7,977 nucleotides of DNA from Bacteroidales bacterium (GTDB taxonomy: Bacteria; Bacteroidota; Bacteroidia; Bacteroidales; NBLH01). A program made the position numbers and the translations under genes. Shown here piece after piece: positions 1-6,598 of this stretch. Positions within the stretch are counted from its first letter, which is position 1; the number at the start of each line of letters is the position of its first letter. Where the stretch lies: contig JARGGF010000158.1 in NCBI GenBank assembly GCA_029210905.1, positions 1-7,977 of the forward strand, read 5' to 3'. The notes under the pieces are model-generated. The model made no database searches, was not told the DNA's origin, and saw nothing but the letters and a program-made list of their open reading frames with translations.

Positions 1-3000
1 TATTGGCATGTTACAATATGCTAATGCACAAACTGTCAGTGGGGTAATTACCGACTCCGGAGATGGCCAGCCTATTCCTGGGGTGAATATCCTGGTTAAG
101 GGTACTTCGAATGGAACTATTAGCGATCTGGAAGGTAAGTATTCTGTTGAGGTTCTAGGAGAAAATCCAGTTTTGGTATTTTCTTTTATTGGATATAAAA
201 ATGTCGAAGTTGAAGTTGCCGGACAGACCGTAATTAATGTTCAGCTTGAGGTTGAAAGTACCGGACTTGACGAGGTTGTAGTGACTGGTTATGGCTTTAA
301 AAAGAAAAAACTGATAACCGGGGCTAATCTTAACGTGAAAGGCGAGGACATTACTGAGCTGAACACCGGCTCGGCCATGGAAGCTTTACAAGGTGTTGCC
401 CCTGGTGTTTCAATTACCAGGAACAGTGGACAACCAGGTGCAGGAACTAAAGTTGTAATTAGGGGGATTGGTACTAATGGCAACTCTAACCCACTTTATA
501 TTGTAGATGGGGTTGCTGTTGGTAATATAGATTATCTAAACCCTGCAGATATACAAGCTATAGACGTATTAAAGGATGCCGCTTCATGCGCAATCTATGG
601 TTCAAGGGCTGCGAATGGCGTTATCCTTGTTACTACTAAAAAAGGTGAGACAAATGCAAAACCAACCATTACCTATGATGCTTATTATGGTGTTCAGAAT
701 ATCTATAAAAAACTACCTGCTTTAAATGCTCAGGAATATATGTATATTATGGACGAAGGAAGGGTCAATGATGGATTAGCTCCTAATGACTGGCATGCCA
801 TGTTGATTGACAATCCATACCTGAATGCCAATTATCCTGATAACTTAGGAACCCAGCTGGGTGAATATGTGTGGGACAAGCTACAAAATGGCTGGACTGG
901 CACTGACTGGGTTAGTGAAATTGACAAAAAAGATGCACCTGTTCAAAACCATTCACTAAACATAACCGGAGGAGGAGAAGACTTTGCTTATTCTGCAGGT
1001 TTCTCTTATTTTGACCAGACGGGTATTATTGGCGGTGACATTATGAATGCAGGTTATAAACGTTTCACAGCAAGATTGAATACCGAATTTATCCTTATTA
1101 AAACGTCTTCTCGTAACCTGATAACCATAGGTGAAAACTTCACCTTTCAAAATTCTGAAAACAGGGCTACCGGAACAGGAAATATATACTGGAACGATTT
1201 GCACGATGCATTGGTTGTAAATCCATTACTTCCAGCATATTGGGGCCAGACACCTAACCAGGACGGGTTCACACCTACCCTTGAAGGTATAGCACGTGGA
1301 CAGCATGACCCTATGGCGACTATGTTCTATCGTCATAATTACCAATATGGAAAAGGAAATTCTATTGTAGGTAATGTATATGCCAATATAGAACCAATAA
1401 AGAATCTAAAATTTAGATCTTCTTTTGGCATTAACTCCTGGTTTGGTCACAGCAGATCATGGACTCCTACTTATAAGTTGGCAACTTTGTACAATAACAC
1501 AACTGATGCTACTCAGCAAGACATGTATGCTGGTATAGATATGACTTGGACCAATACCCTTAGTTATCAATTTGCTATTGGTGAACATGATTTCAATGTA
1601 CTAGGAGGAACAGAAATTCTGCAGAATATACTGAATAACAGCGTAGGCGGCTGGAGGGCTAATACCGTTTTTGGAAATCCAGATTATGCTTATTTAAGAA
1701 ATGCAAATCCTGCACAATCAACTGCTGATATCAACACATGGGGCCAGGATTGGGCTGCCAACGGAGGTGGACTTGTCTCCTATTTTGGTCGGATATCATA
1801 TAGTTTTATGGATAAATATCTGGTTGATGCTACCATGCGTGCAGATGGTTCAGCTAATTTTGCAAAAGGAAATCGCTGGGGATACTTCCCATCTTTTTCT
1901 GCAGGTTGGGTATTAAGTAGAGAAGATTTTATGCAAGGTTTCGAATGGGTTAATTTTGCTAAACTTCGTGCCAGCTGGGGACAAAATGGTAACCAAAGTG
2001 TAAATAATTTTATTTACAGTTCGAATATCTCCTACCTGCCTCAGGGTTATTATTACGGAACTGATAAACTGGTTTCATCACCAACAGCTGTGCCTTCTAA
2101 CGTGCCCAATCCTGATATTACCTGGGAAACATCGGAGCAATTGAACTTTGGTCTTGATGCCAATTTCTTAAATTCTCGCCTGGCTCTTAATTTTGATTGG
2201 TATAAAAAAACGACGAAGAACTGGCTGGTTACAGCACCAGTTTTAGGAACCGCAGGAGCAGGAGCGCCAACTATTAATGGAGGTGACATCGAAAATAAGG
2301 GATATGAAATTGTCCTTTCTTGGAATGACATGATTGGTGACATAAAATACGGGGTAACTCTTAGTGGAGCCCATAATGTAAATGAAGTTACTCGACTTGC
2401 CAATACTGAGGGTATTATTAATGGTTTTCCTCATATTTTATCGCAGGGAACAGCCTATTTATCTCGTGTCCAGGTGGGCTATCCTATTGGTTATTTTTAC
2501 GGATTTAAAACCGACGGTTTGTTGCAAAACCAGGATGATGTAGATGCTTATGTTGGTCCTGACGGAACTCCTTATTTCGAAAACCAAAGACCTGGTGATG
2601 TCAAGTTTGTCGATCAAAATAACGATGGCGTGATAGATGATGATGACAAAGTAATGCTTGGTAGCCCATTACCTGATTTTGAACTGGGTGTCCAGTTAAA
2701 TTTCGAATACAAAGGATTTTATCTGAATTCGACATTAGCAGGTAAGTTTGGTATGCAGGTGATGCAATCGTATCGTTCGTTTGCCGATAATTTTACACAG
2801 AACTATACCACACAGATTTTTGGACGCTGGCATGGTGAAGGCACATCTAACAAAATTCCACGTTTAAGTGCCGGCTCAAATCAGAATACCAACTTCATTT
2901 CTGACATCTACATGCATAATGCCGATTTCTTAAGGGTTACGAACCTTACTTTCGGTTATAAATTCGACAAGTTTTTGAGCAATGTAAATTGGATGCGCGC

Positions 3001-3175
3001 TGCATCGCTTTATGTTTCTTTTAACAACTTGTATACTTTCACAAAATATGACGGAATGGATCCTGACGTACGATTTGGAGGTAATGATGAGGATATGCCT
3101 TGGGCTTCAGGAGTAGATTTGGGATTATATCCATTACCCCGTACAGTTATTTTTGGCTTGAATGTTACATTTTAA
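1..3175 (+). CDS. SusC/RagA-family TonB-linked outer-membrane transporter (5' end cut by window)
   Basis: This is the outer-membrane barrel of a SusCD nutrient importer, powered by TonB-ExbBD. The frame is open to the window edge, and the Met at 8 lies inside what looks like the end of a signal peptide (A-N-A-Q, then mature TVSG), so the true start is upstream. Counting from Met8, residues 9-85 form a CarboxypepD_reg-like domain, residues 88-96 read DEVVVTGYG (TonB-box region typical of SusC), and about 107-215 are the plug, with the family motifs LYIVDG and IYGSRAANGVILVTTKKG. The rest, to the terminal Phe1055, is the barrel; a C-terminal aromatic residue fits BAM recognition. An EF-hand-like loop DxNxDGxIDxxD lies at 869-880. 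About 1,055 residues plus the missing signal is normal for the family, and no frameshift is visible. The partner SusD gene follows after 10 nt. The substrate is unknown. Confidence 0.96.
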   Translation, partial: IGMLQYANAQTVSGVITDSGDGQPIPGVNILVKGTSNGTISDLEGKYSVEVLGENPVLVFSFIGYKNVEVEVAGQTVINVQLEVESTGLDEVVVTGYGFKKKKLITGANLNVKGEDITELNTGSAMEALQGVAPGVSITRNSGQPGAGTKVVIRGIGTNGNSNPLYIVDGVAVGNIDYLNPADIQAIDVLKDAASCAIYGSRAANGVILVTTKKGETNAKPTITYDAYYGVQNIYKKLPALNAQEYMYIMDEGRVNDGLAPNDWHAMLIDNPYLNANYPDNLGTQLGEYVWDKLQNGWTGTDWVSEIDKKDAPVQNHSLNITGGGEDFAYSAGFSYFDQTGIIGGDIMNAGYKRFTARLNTEFILIKTSSRNLITIGENFTFQNSENRATGTGNIYWNDLHDALVVNPLLPAYWGQTPNQDGFTPTLEGIARGQHDPMATMFYRHNYQYGKGNSIVGNVYANIEPIKNLKFRSSFGINSWFGHSRSWTPTYKLATLYNNTTDATQQDMYAGIDMTWTNTLSYQFAIGEHDFNVLGGTEILQNILNNSVGGWRANTVFGNPDYAYLRNANPAQSTADINTWGQDWAANGGGLVSYFGRISYSFMDKYLVDATMRADGSANFAKGNRWGYFPSFSAGWVLSREDFMQGFEWVNFAKLRASWGQNGNQSVNNFIYSSNISYLPQGYYYGTDKLVSSPTAVPSNVPNPDITWETSEQLNFGLDANFLNSRLALNFDWYKKTTKNWLVTAPVLGTAGAGAPTINGGDIENKGYEIVLSWNDMIGDIKYGVTLSGAHNVNEVTRLANTEGIINGFPHILSQGTAYLSRVQVGYPIGYFYGFKTDGLLQNQDDVDAYVGPDGTPYFENQRPGDVKFVDQNNDGVIDDDDKVMLGSPLPDFELGVQLNFEYKGFYLNSTLAGKFGMQVMQSYRSFADNFTQNYTTQIFGRWHGEGTSNKIPRLSAGSNQNTNFISDIYMHNADFLRVTNLTFGYKFDKFLSNVNWMRAASLYVSFNNLYTFTKYDGMDPDVRFGGNDEDMPWASGVDLGLYPLPRTVIFGLNVTF

Positions 3176-3185
3176 AACGAATTAG

Positions 3186-4910
3186 ATGATGAAAAAGTTA
3201 TTATATATAATTGCAGTGGGGACATTGATGATGTCTGTCAGCTGTGAAAAATTACTAGATACAGATAATAAGTTTGATAAAAGTCTGGAGACCTTTTATA
3301 AATCTCCACAGGATATCAATGAAGCCATGGGTGGTGTCTATAATGCCTTATACGTGGGAGGAGTGTTCAGCGAAGAACATCTTACAGCCAACCTTTTAAG
3401 TGATTGCATGCTTGCCGGTGGTGGTCCGGATGATGCAACGGCTAAATGGGTAGATGGTTTTGAAGATCCTGTTGAAGATACCTACAAAGATTTGTGGGTG
3501 CAGACATATAATGGGGTTTATCGCGCCAATGCTATTATAGAAGCAACAGAAAATACTGATTTTTCAAGTTATTTTTTCACTGAAGCCGAAGCTATTGAAT
3601 TCAAGAATAATACTTTGGGTGAAGCCTACTTTATGAGGGGTTTTATGATGTACAGAGCTGCCAGATTTTTTGGAGGAATGCCACTTATACCAACAACTGA
3701 TGCACCACGTGATGTGCCACGTGCTACATTTAGCGAAACCTTTGGAATGATTGCAGCTGATTTTATAAAAGCTGCCGAGTTATTGCCAGCTATAACTGCT
3801 GGTACTATTAGTCCGGAACAATATGGTCATGCAAATAAATGGGCTGCAAAGGCTTATATTGCACGTACTTACTTGTTTTATACCGGTTACATGACCAATA
3901 TTGAAAAACAGGCAACAGACGTAGTTAGCCTTCCGGATGGCGGAAGCTTAACTAAAAATGATGCAGTTGCACACCTGAATGATATCATGGCCCAAAGTGG
4001 ATATGCTCTTGCAAGTGATTTCAGGAACCTATGGCCGTATTCTTATGTTAATACTGGTGCCGGTTCAGTTGTATTGCCATGGGCCGATAATGAAGGATTG
4101 GAATGGGTAGGGCAGGATGGCCCCAACTCACCTACTGGAACAGGAAATCCAGAAGTAATGTTTGCTCTAAGGTATGCATTTGGAAACTGGAGTTGGGATG
4201 AAGGACAAAAATATAACAACAGGATATGCCTGTTCTTTGGTATACGGAGCAATTCATTAGTTCCTTTCGGAGAAGGATGGGGCTGGGGCACCGTACATCC
4301 ACAACTGTGGAGTCAGTGGGATAATGCAGATCCCCGTAAAGAAGGTTCTATCCTTGTTTTAGGTGATGCCAATCAAGGTACTGGTGGCGTTGTAATACCA
4401 AACAACTGGGATCATGAAACCGGATATATGAATAAAAAATATACAACGCTTCAGCATGATGGTGATGAAGGAATAAAAGGAATGTTTTATTATCTGTACG
4501 GCTGGTCAAATGGTGATCCTTTCCAATTATGGGCAGCTCAGGATTTCTATTACCTGAGGTATGCAGATGTGTTGCTTATGCACTCCGAATTAACAGAAAC
4601 TGCTAATGGACTAAATGACGTTCGTGATAGAGCAGGATTAGCACCTGTAGCCTATTCTCTGGATAATCTTAAAGCAGAACGTTTACACGAATTTGCTTTT
4701 GAAGGCTTGCGCTGGTTCGATCTGGTTCGCTGGGGCGATGTTGAAACAAGTAATAACTACTATGGTGTGCAGGCCAATGTTACAAATTCAGGTGGAGTGG
4801 ATGCTGTATATACGGTTAGTTACAGACCTGAAACAAAAGGTTTACTTCCTATACCCGAATCAGAGATTGCTTTGTCAAACGGTGTATATGAACAAAACCC
4901 CGGATGGTAA
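3186..4910 (+). CDS. SusD/RagB-family surface lipoprotein
   Basis: This is the substrate-binding lid of the SusCD importer, expected on the cell surface above the SusC barrel. Residues 1-19 are a lipoprotein signal (MMKK start, hydrophobic stretch) and Cys20 follows S-V-S, a slightly unusual lipobox lacking Leu at -3. The mature N-terminus EKLLDTD is SusD-like. Helical TPR-type segments cover roughly 35-240. The C-terminal RagB/SusD region has LRYADVLLM at 457-465, VRDRAGL at 479-485, FEGLRWFDLVRWG at 505-517 and the ending LLPIPESEI...QNPGW at 553-574. The turn between the LRYADVLLM helix and the VRxRAGL helix is short compared with many members. The length of 574 residues is normal. Met3186 is chosen over the in-frame ATG at 3189 only by convention; neither has a Shine-Dalgarno site. 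Ten nt separate it from SusC, which suggests one transcript. Confidence 0.96.
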   Translation: MMKKLLYIIAVGTLMMSVSCEKLLDTDNKFDKSLETFYKSPQDINEAMGGVYNALYVGGVFSEEHLTANLLSDCMLAGGGPDDATAKWVDGFEDPVEDTYKDLWVQTYNGVYRANAIIEATENTDFSSYFFTEAEAIEFKNNTLGEAYFMRGFMMYRAARFFGGMPLIPTTDAPRDVPRATFSETFGMIAADFIKAAELLPAITAGTISPEQYGHANKWAAKAYIARTYLFYTGYMTNIEKQATDVVSLPDGGSLTKNDAVAHLNDIMAQSGYALASDFRNLWPYSYVNTGAGSVVLPWADNEGLEWVGQDGPNSPTGTGNPEVMFALRYAFGNWSWDEGQKYNNRICLFFGIRSNSLVPFGEGWGWGTVHPQLWSQWDNADPRKEGSILVLGDANQGTGGVVIPNNWDHETGYMNKKYTTLQHDGDEGIKGMFYYLYGWSNGDPFQLWAAQDFYYLRYADVLLMHSELTETANGLNDVRDRAGLAPVAYSLDNLKAERLHEFAFEGLRWFDLVRWGDVETSNNYYGVQANVTNSGGVDAVYTVSYRPETKGLLPIPESEIALSNGVYEQNPGW

Positions 4911-4945
4911 TAACAAATATTATTTAATTAAAAAAATAATTCATT
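4911..4945 (+). promoter_or_regulatory. AT-rich intergenic leader before the third gene
   Basis: This 35-nt spacer contains an A/T-only inverted repeat, ATTATTT at 4919-4925 and AAATAAT at 4934-4940, around an 8-nt loop, and an A-run just upstream of the ATG at 4946. It has no GC-rich stem and no terminator character, so read-through from the SusD gene is expected. A-rich leaders without Shine-Dalgarno sequences are usual for translation initiation in Bacteroidota. Whether the weak hairpin affects expression of the third gene is unknown. Confidence 0.35.
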
Positions 4946-5752
4946 ATGAAGTCATATAAATTAATAAGTTTTATTGTTGGGGCATTCGTGCTGGTGCTTG
5001 CTTCTTGCGAGCCCAAGGAGGATAGAGCTGAACTTAAAAATAATCTAACAGTTGACCAAGTTGAGTTAGTTGTAACAAGTAGTACTACTGGAGGGAATGA
5101 GATTACCCTTAAAATGAATACTCCGGGAGTTGTTGGTTATTGGGATTACAATTTGGGGAGAGCCTATACTGATGAAGTAACAATTATCTATCCTATACCT
5201 GGAACAAGTACTTTTACATTTACTGGTAGCCTCGGGGCTGAATTTTTTGAAAAAACGATAGATGTAACAATTGATCAAATTGATCATCCCATTGCCGATG
5301 AATGGATATATTTGGTAAGTGAAGACATCGCTGCTGGCAAAACATGGGTGTTTTTTAAAGATAATCCTGAGGAAGGAGGAGGAGGTCCTTTATGGTGGTA
5401 TATGTCACCTCCGGATGATCCATCGGCTTATTTAACTGCCTGGTGGAATGCAGGAGGTACTTGCTGTCCTCCTGGAGATGGAAATGGAGAAATGTCATTT
5501 AATCTTGATGGTGCTGCTAATTATATCTACAATGATGGTAATGGAAATATCGTCAATGCATCATTTGTTTTAGATGTTGCAAAAATGAGGTTAGTGTTTA
5601 ATGGTGAAAATATTTTAGGCCAGGATGACGCTAGGATAAACCCAAATGGAGTTTATGAGGTGGTCAGGATAGATGATAATAATTTAGTATTATATACTCC
5701 TAATAACGGTGGTGGCACAGGGTGGACATGGTGGTTTAAACCAAAGCCATAA
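4946..5752 (+). CDS. Trp-rich two-part lipoprotein, candidate surface glycan-binding protein
   Basis: I do not recognise a named family. Residues 1-20 are a lipoprotein signal with lipobox L-A-S before Cys21. The following EPKED is acidic and resembles the Bacteroidota lipoprotein export signal for surface display. Residues about 35-115 look like a PKD/Ig-like beta domain (WDYNLG, then a V-T-I-x-Y-P-x-P-G-T-x-T-F-T-F-T strand pair). Residues about 118-268 are a second domain beginning with SEDIAAGKTWVF, rich in Trp (120, 134, 150, 151, 166, 167, 260, 262, 263) and Gly, with vicinal Cys173-Cys174 in GTCCPPGDGNGEMSF. Clustered aromatics are typical of carbohydrate-binding surfaces, and the position after SusD is where SusE/SusF-like or PKD-containing glycan-binding proteins are often encoded, so that role is inferred. 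The gap from SusD is 35 nt, AT-only near the start, with a run of seven A and no Shine-Dalgarno site. Confidence 0.85.
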   Translation: MKSYKLISFIVGAFVLVLASCEPKEDRAELKNNLTVDQVELVVTSSTTGGNEITLKMNTPGVVGYWDYNLGRAYTDEVTIIYPIPGTSTFTFTGSLGAEFFEKTIDVTIDQIDHPIADEWIYLVSEDIAAGKTWVFFKDNPEEGGGGPLWWYMSPPDDPSAYLTAWWNAGGTCCPPGDGNGEMSFNLDGAANYIYNDGNGNIVNASFVLDVAKMRLVFNGENILGQDDARINPNGVYEVVRIDDNNLVLYTPNNGGGTGWTWWFKPKP

Positions 5753-5824
5753 TTAGCAGTTCTAAATATTGGAAGCCTTCATTTTTTCTAGATTCTAATA
5801 ACAAAAATTTAGGTTGATTATTAA

Positions 5825-5934
5825 TTTGGTAAATGCTAAACTTATTTTTAAAAACTTAATAATTTTTTCCATAAATTGTGGTTTTGATAAAGTTTAGTAT
5901 AAGGAGGGGCAACATTTTCTAAGAGTTGCCTCTC
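5825..5934 (+). ncRNA. Candidate structured RNA module 1 (3' UTR or small RNA)
   Basis: No ORF of note lies here. The module opens with TTTGGTAAATGCTAAAC (5825-5841). ATGCTAAACTT at 5833-5843 can pair with AAGTTTAGTAT at 5890-5900 (11 bp, one G-U as RNA), enclosing a very AT-rich interior. Three nt later comes a GC-rich hairpin, GAGGGGCAAC (5904-5913) with GTTGCCTCTC (5925-5934), 10 bp with one G-U and an 11-nt loop, not followed by a T-run. The same order of elements recurs at 5951-6122. It could be the 3' UTR of the importer operon, an independent small RNA, or a remnant of a small repeat element. No convincing promoter was found. Confidence 0.35.
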
Positions 5935-5950
5935 TGCTCAATGGAAAATC

Positions 5951-6122
5951 TTTGGTAAAAGCTAAACGCGCTCTCAAATAATGTTTGAATCAGTAAGTTC
6001 ATCTTTTAGACTTGCTGTCCCGGTAAAAAACCAGCCGGGGATAAAATCTCTTAGTATAATTTAGGTTTTAATTAGAGTTTAGCTGTGCTTGGCAGTCCTC
6101 AATATTTGGGGGCTGCTTTTTT
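5951..6122 (+). ncRNA. Candidate structured RNA module 2, ending in an intrinsic terminator
   Basis: The start TTTGGTAAAAGCTAAAC (5951-5967) matches module 1 at 16 of 17 positions. AGCTAAAC at 5960-5967 is perfectly complementary to GTTTAGCT at 6077-6084, which would close a domain of about 125 nt. Inside are TCAAA/TTTGA (5974-5978, 5984-5988) and CCCGG/CCGGG (6019-6023, 6035-6039) hairpins. A second shared block, GGTTTT followed 6-7 nt later by GTTTAG, occurs at 5880-5897 and 6064-6082. The closing stem is followed 7 nt later by a full terminator. A weak promoter-like match (TTG at 5926, AATCTTTG at 5947-5954) falls short of the Bacteroidota TTTG/TAnnTTTG consensus, so independent transcription is uncertain. 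Confidence 0.35.
6092..6122 (+). terminator. Intrinsic terminator, plus strand
   Basis: GCAGTCCTC (6092-6100) pairs with GGGGGCTGC (6108-6116) over 9 bp with two G-U pairs and a 7-nt loop (AATATTT), followed at once by six T (6117-6122). The T-run lies only on the plus-strand 3' side and there is no A-run before the stem, so it works for rightward transcription: either the SusCD operon, 340 nt past its last stop codon, or a separate small RNA. Confidence 0.8.
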
Positions 6123-6225
6123 ATATCCAGAACTACCACTCATTCGATTCTTTTCATGTATTAATAAAAATCTGGGATACTTCGACTAATATTCAGCAAT
6201 GGAATGAGAAATTAGCTATTAGACA

Positions 6226-6262
6226 ATTGGAAATTGGTGTATTGGAAATTGGAAATTGGTGT
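6226..6262. repeat. Short direct repeat ATTGGAAATTGGTGT, two copies
   Basis: ATTGGAAATTGGTGT occurs at 6226-6240 and exactly again at 6248-6262, joined by ATTGGAA, giving a 22-bp period and an inner 7-bp ATTGGAA rhythm. A plus-strand frame can be opened across it from TTG at 6089, but that frame starts inside the terminator and its protein is low-complexity, so this is treated as non-coding repeat DNA. Confidence 0.7.
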
Positions 6263-6434
6263 ATTTGTTTTAGAAAGTTGTACTTTATTATCGATATATC
6301 TTCACTAATACACTATTAAACTAATACACAAATAAACTAACACACAAATTAATTATCCCTTAACTAACCTAGTGAATTATTATTCTGTAATTGTCTGATG
6401 TCTTGTAACTAATAATCCGTCACCAATGACCAAT
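6248..6434. repeat. Imperfect fold-back (inverted repeat) region
   Basis: ATTGGAAATTGGTG at 6248-6261 is complementary to CACCAATGACCAAT at 6421-6434 except for the two central bases of the spacer. The left arm's GTGTATT (6237-6243, 6259-6265) also matches the reverse complement of AATACAC in the 16-bp repeat units, so much of the region can fold back on itself. No transposase gene or target-site duplication is visible; a MITE-like or REP-like remnant is one possibility. Confidence 0.35.
6304..6351. repeat. 16-bp tandem repeat, three units
   Basis: Three head-to-tail units start at 6304, 6320 and 6336, each exactly 16 bp. They read ACTAATACAC+TATTAA, ACTAATACAC+AAATAA and ACTAACACAC+AAATTA. 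The first ten bases differ at one position between units; the last six drift. There is no coding potential. It could be a slippage-generated repeat or part of a larger intergenic repeat family. Confidence 0.75.
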
Positions 6435-6534
6435 CATATGTTACCATATTATTTAAATATTTGCAGGAAACAATTAAAAAGCAACCCATTAGATTGCCCT
6501 ATGTAAGGATGCTTGAATTTATTGATTAATCAGC
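6435..6534. other. Intergenic stretch without recognisable features
   Basis: This AT-rich DNA lies between the fold-back region and the convergent terminator. Only a perfect 10-bp palindrome, TGATTAATCA at 6523-6532, and a weak GCAA/TTGC pair near 6481-6497 were noticed. I see no gene, promoter or RNA here that I can support. Confidence 0.5.
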
Positions 6535-6582
6535 AAAAAAGACAAAAACCTACCTGCCGACAGATAAGTTTTTGTTTTTTTT
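6535..6582 (-). terminator. Intrinsic terminator of the S41 peptidase gene (possibly bidirectional)
   Basis: Read on the minus strand, the arm complementary to 6561-6575 pairs with that complementary to 6542-6556 over 15 bp around a UCGG loop. The two positions that are C-A mismatches as plus-strand RNA become G-U pairs on the minus strand, so the stem is complete only for leftward transcripts. A run of six U (plus-strand A at 6535-6540) follows one base later. It lies 17 nt past the peptidase stop codon. The T-run at 6575-6582 on the plus side gives it a weaker rightward function. Confidence 0.85.
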
Positions 6583-6598
6583 ATAATTGAACTAATCC

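Noticed and set aside
2053..2403. Minus-strand ORF of 116 codons inside the SusC gene
   Set aside because: It is antisense to conserved barrel sequence, with no domain features; other antisense ORFs in SusC, SusD and the peptidase were dismissed for the same reason.
4693..4959. Plus-strand ORF of 88 codons overlapping the end of the SusD gene
   Set aside because: It is an out-of-frame shadow of the conserved SusD C-terminus, which has clear family motifs in its own frame.
5901..5907. Shine-Dalgarno-like AAGGAGG
   Set aside because: No start codon with an open frame follows at a suitable distance; the bases form the 5' arm of the 5904-5934 hairpin, and Bacteroidota rarely rely on such sites.
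5926..5954. Promoter for a small RNA (TTG, then AATCTTTG)
   Set aside because: The -7 element differs from TAnnTTTG and the -33 element is incomplete, with about 18 nt between them; too weak to annotate as a promoter by eye.
5835..6083. Integron attC sites (GCTAAAC ... GTTTAGC pairs resembling R''/R' boxes)
   Set aside because: The fourth base breaks the RYYYAAC/GTTRRRY consensus in both boxes, and there are no matching L boxes next to them; no cassette ORF lies between the sites.
6089..6319. Small plus-strand ORF of 76 codons
   Set aside because: It starts with TTG inside the terminator stem, runs through the ATTGGAA repeats (giving a repetitive LEIG protein), and has no ribosome-binding context or recognisable domain.
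6226..6351. CRISPR array
   Set aside because: The repeats are only 15-16 bp, contiguous or nearly so, with no unique spacers of 25-40 bp and no cas genes in the window.
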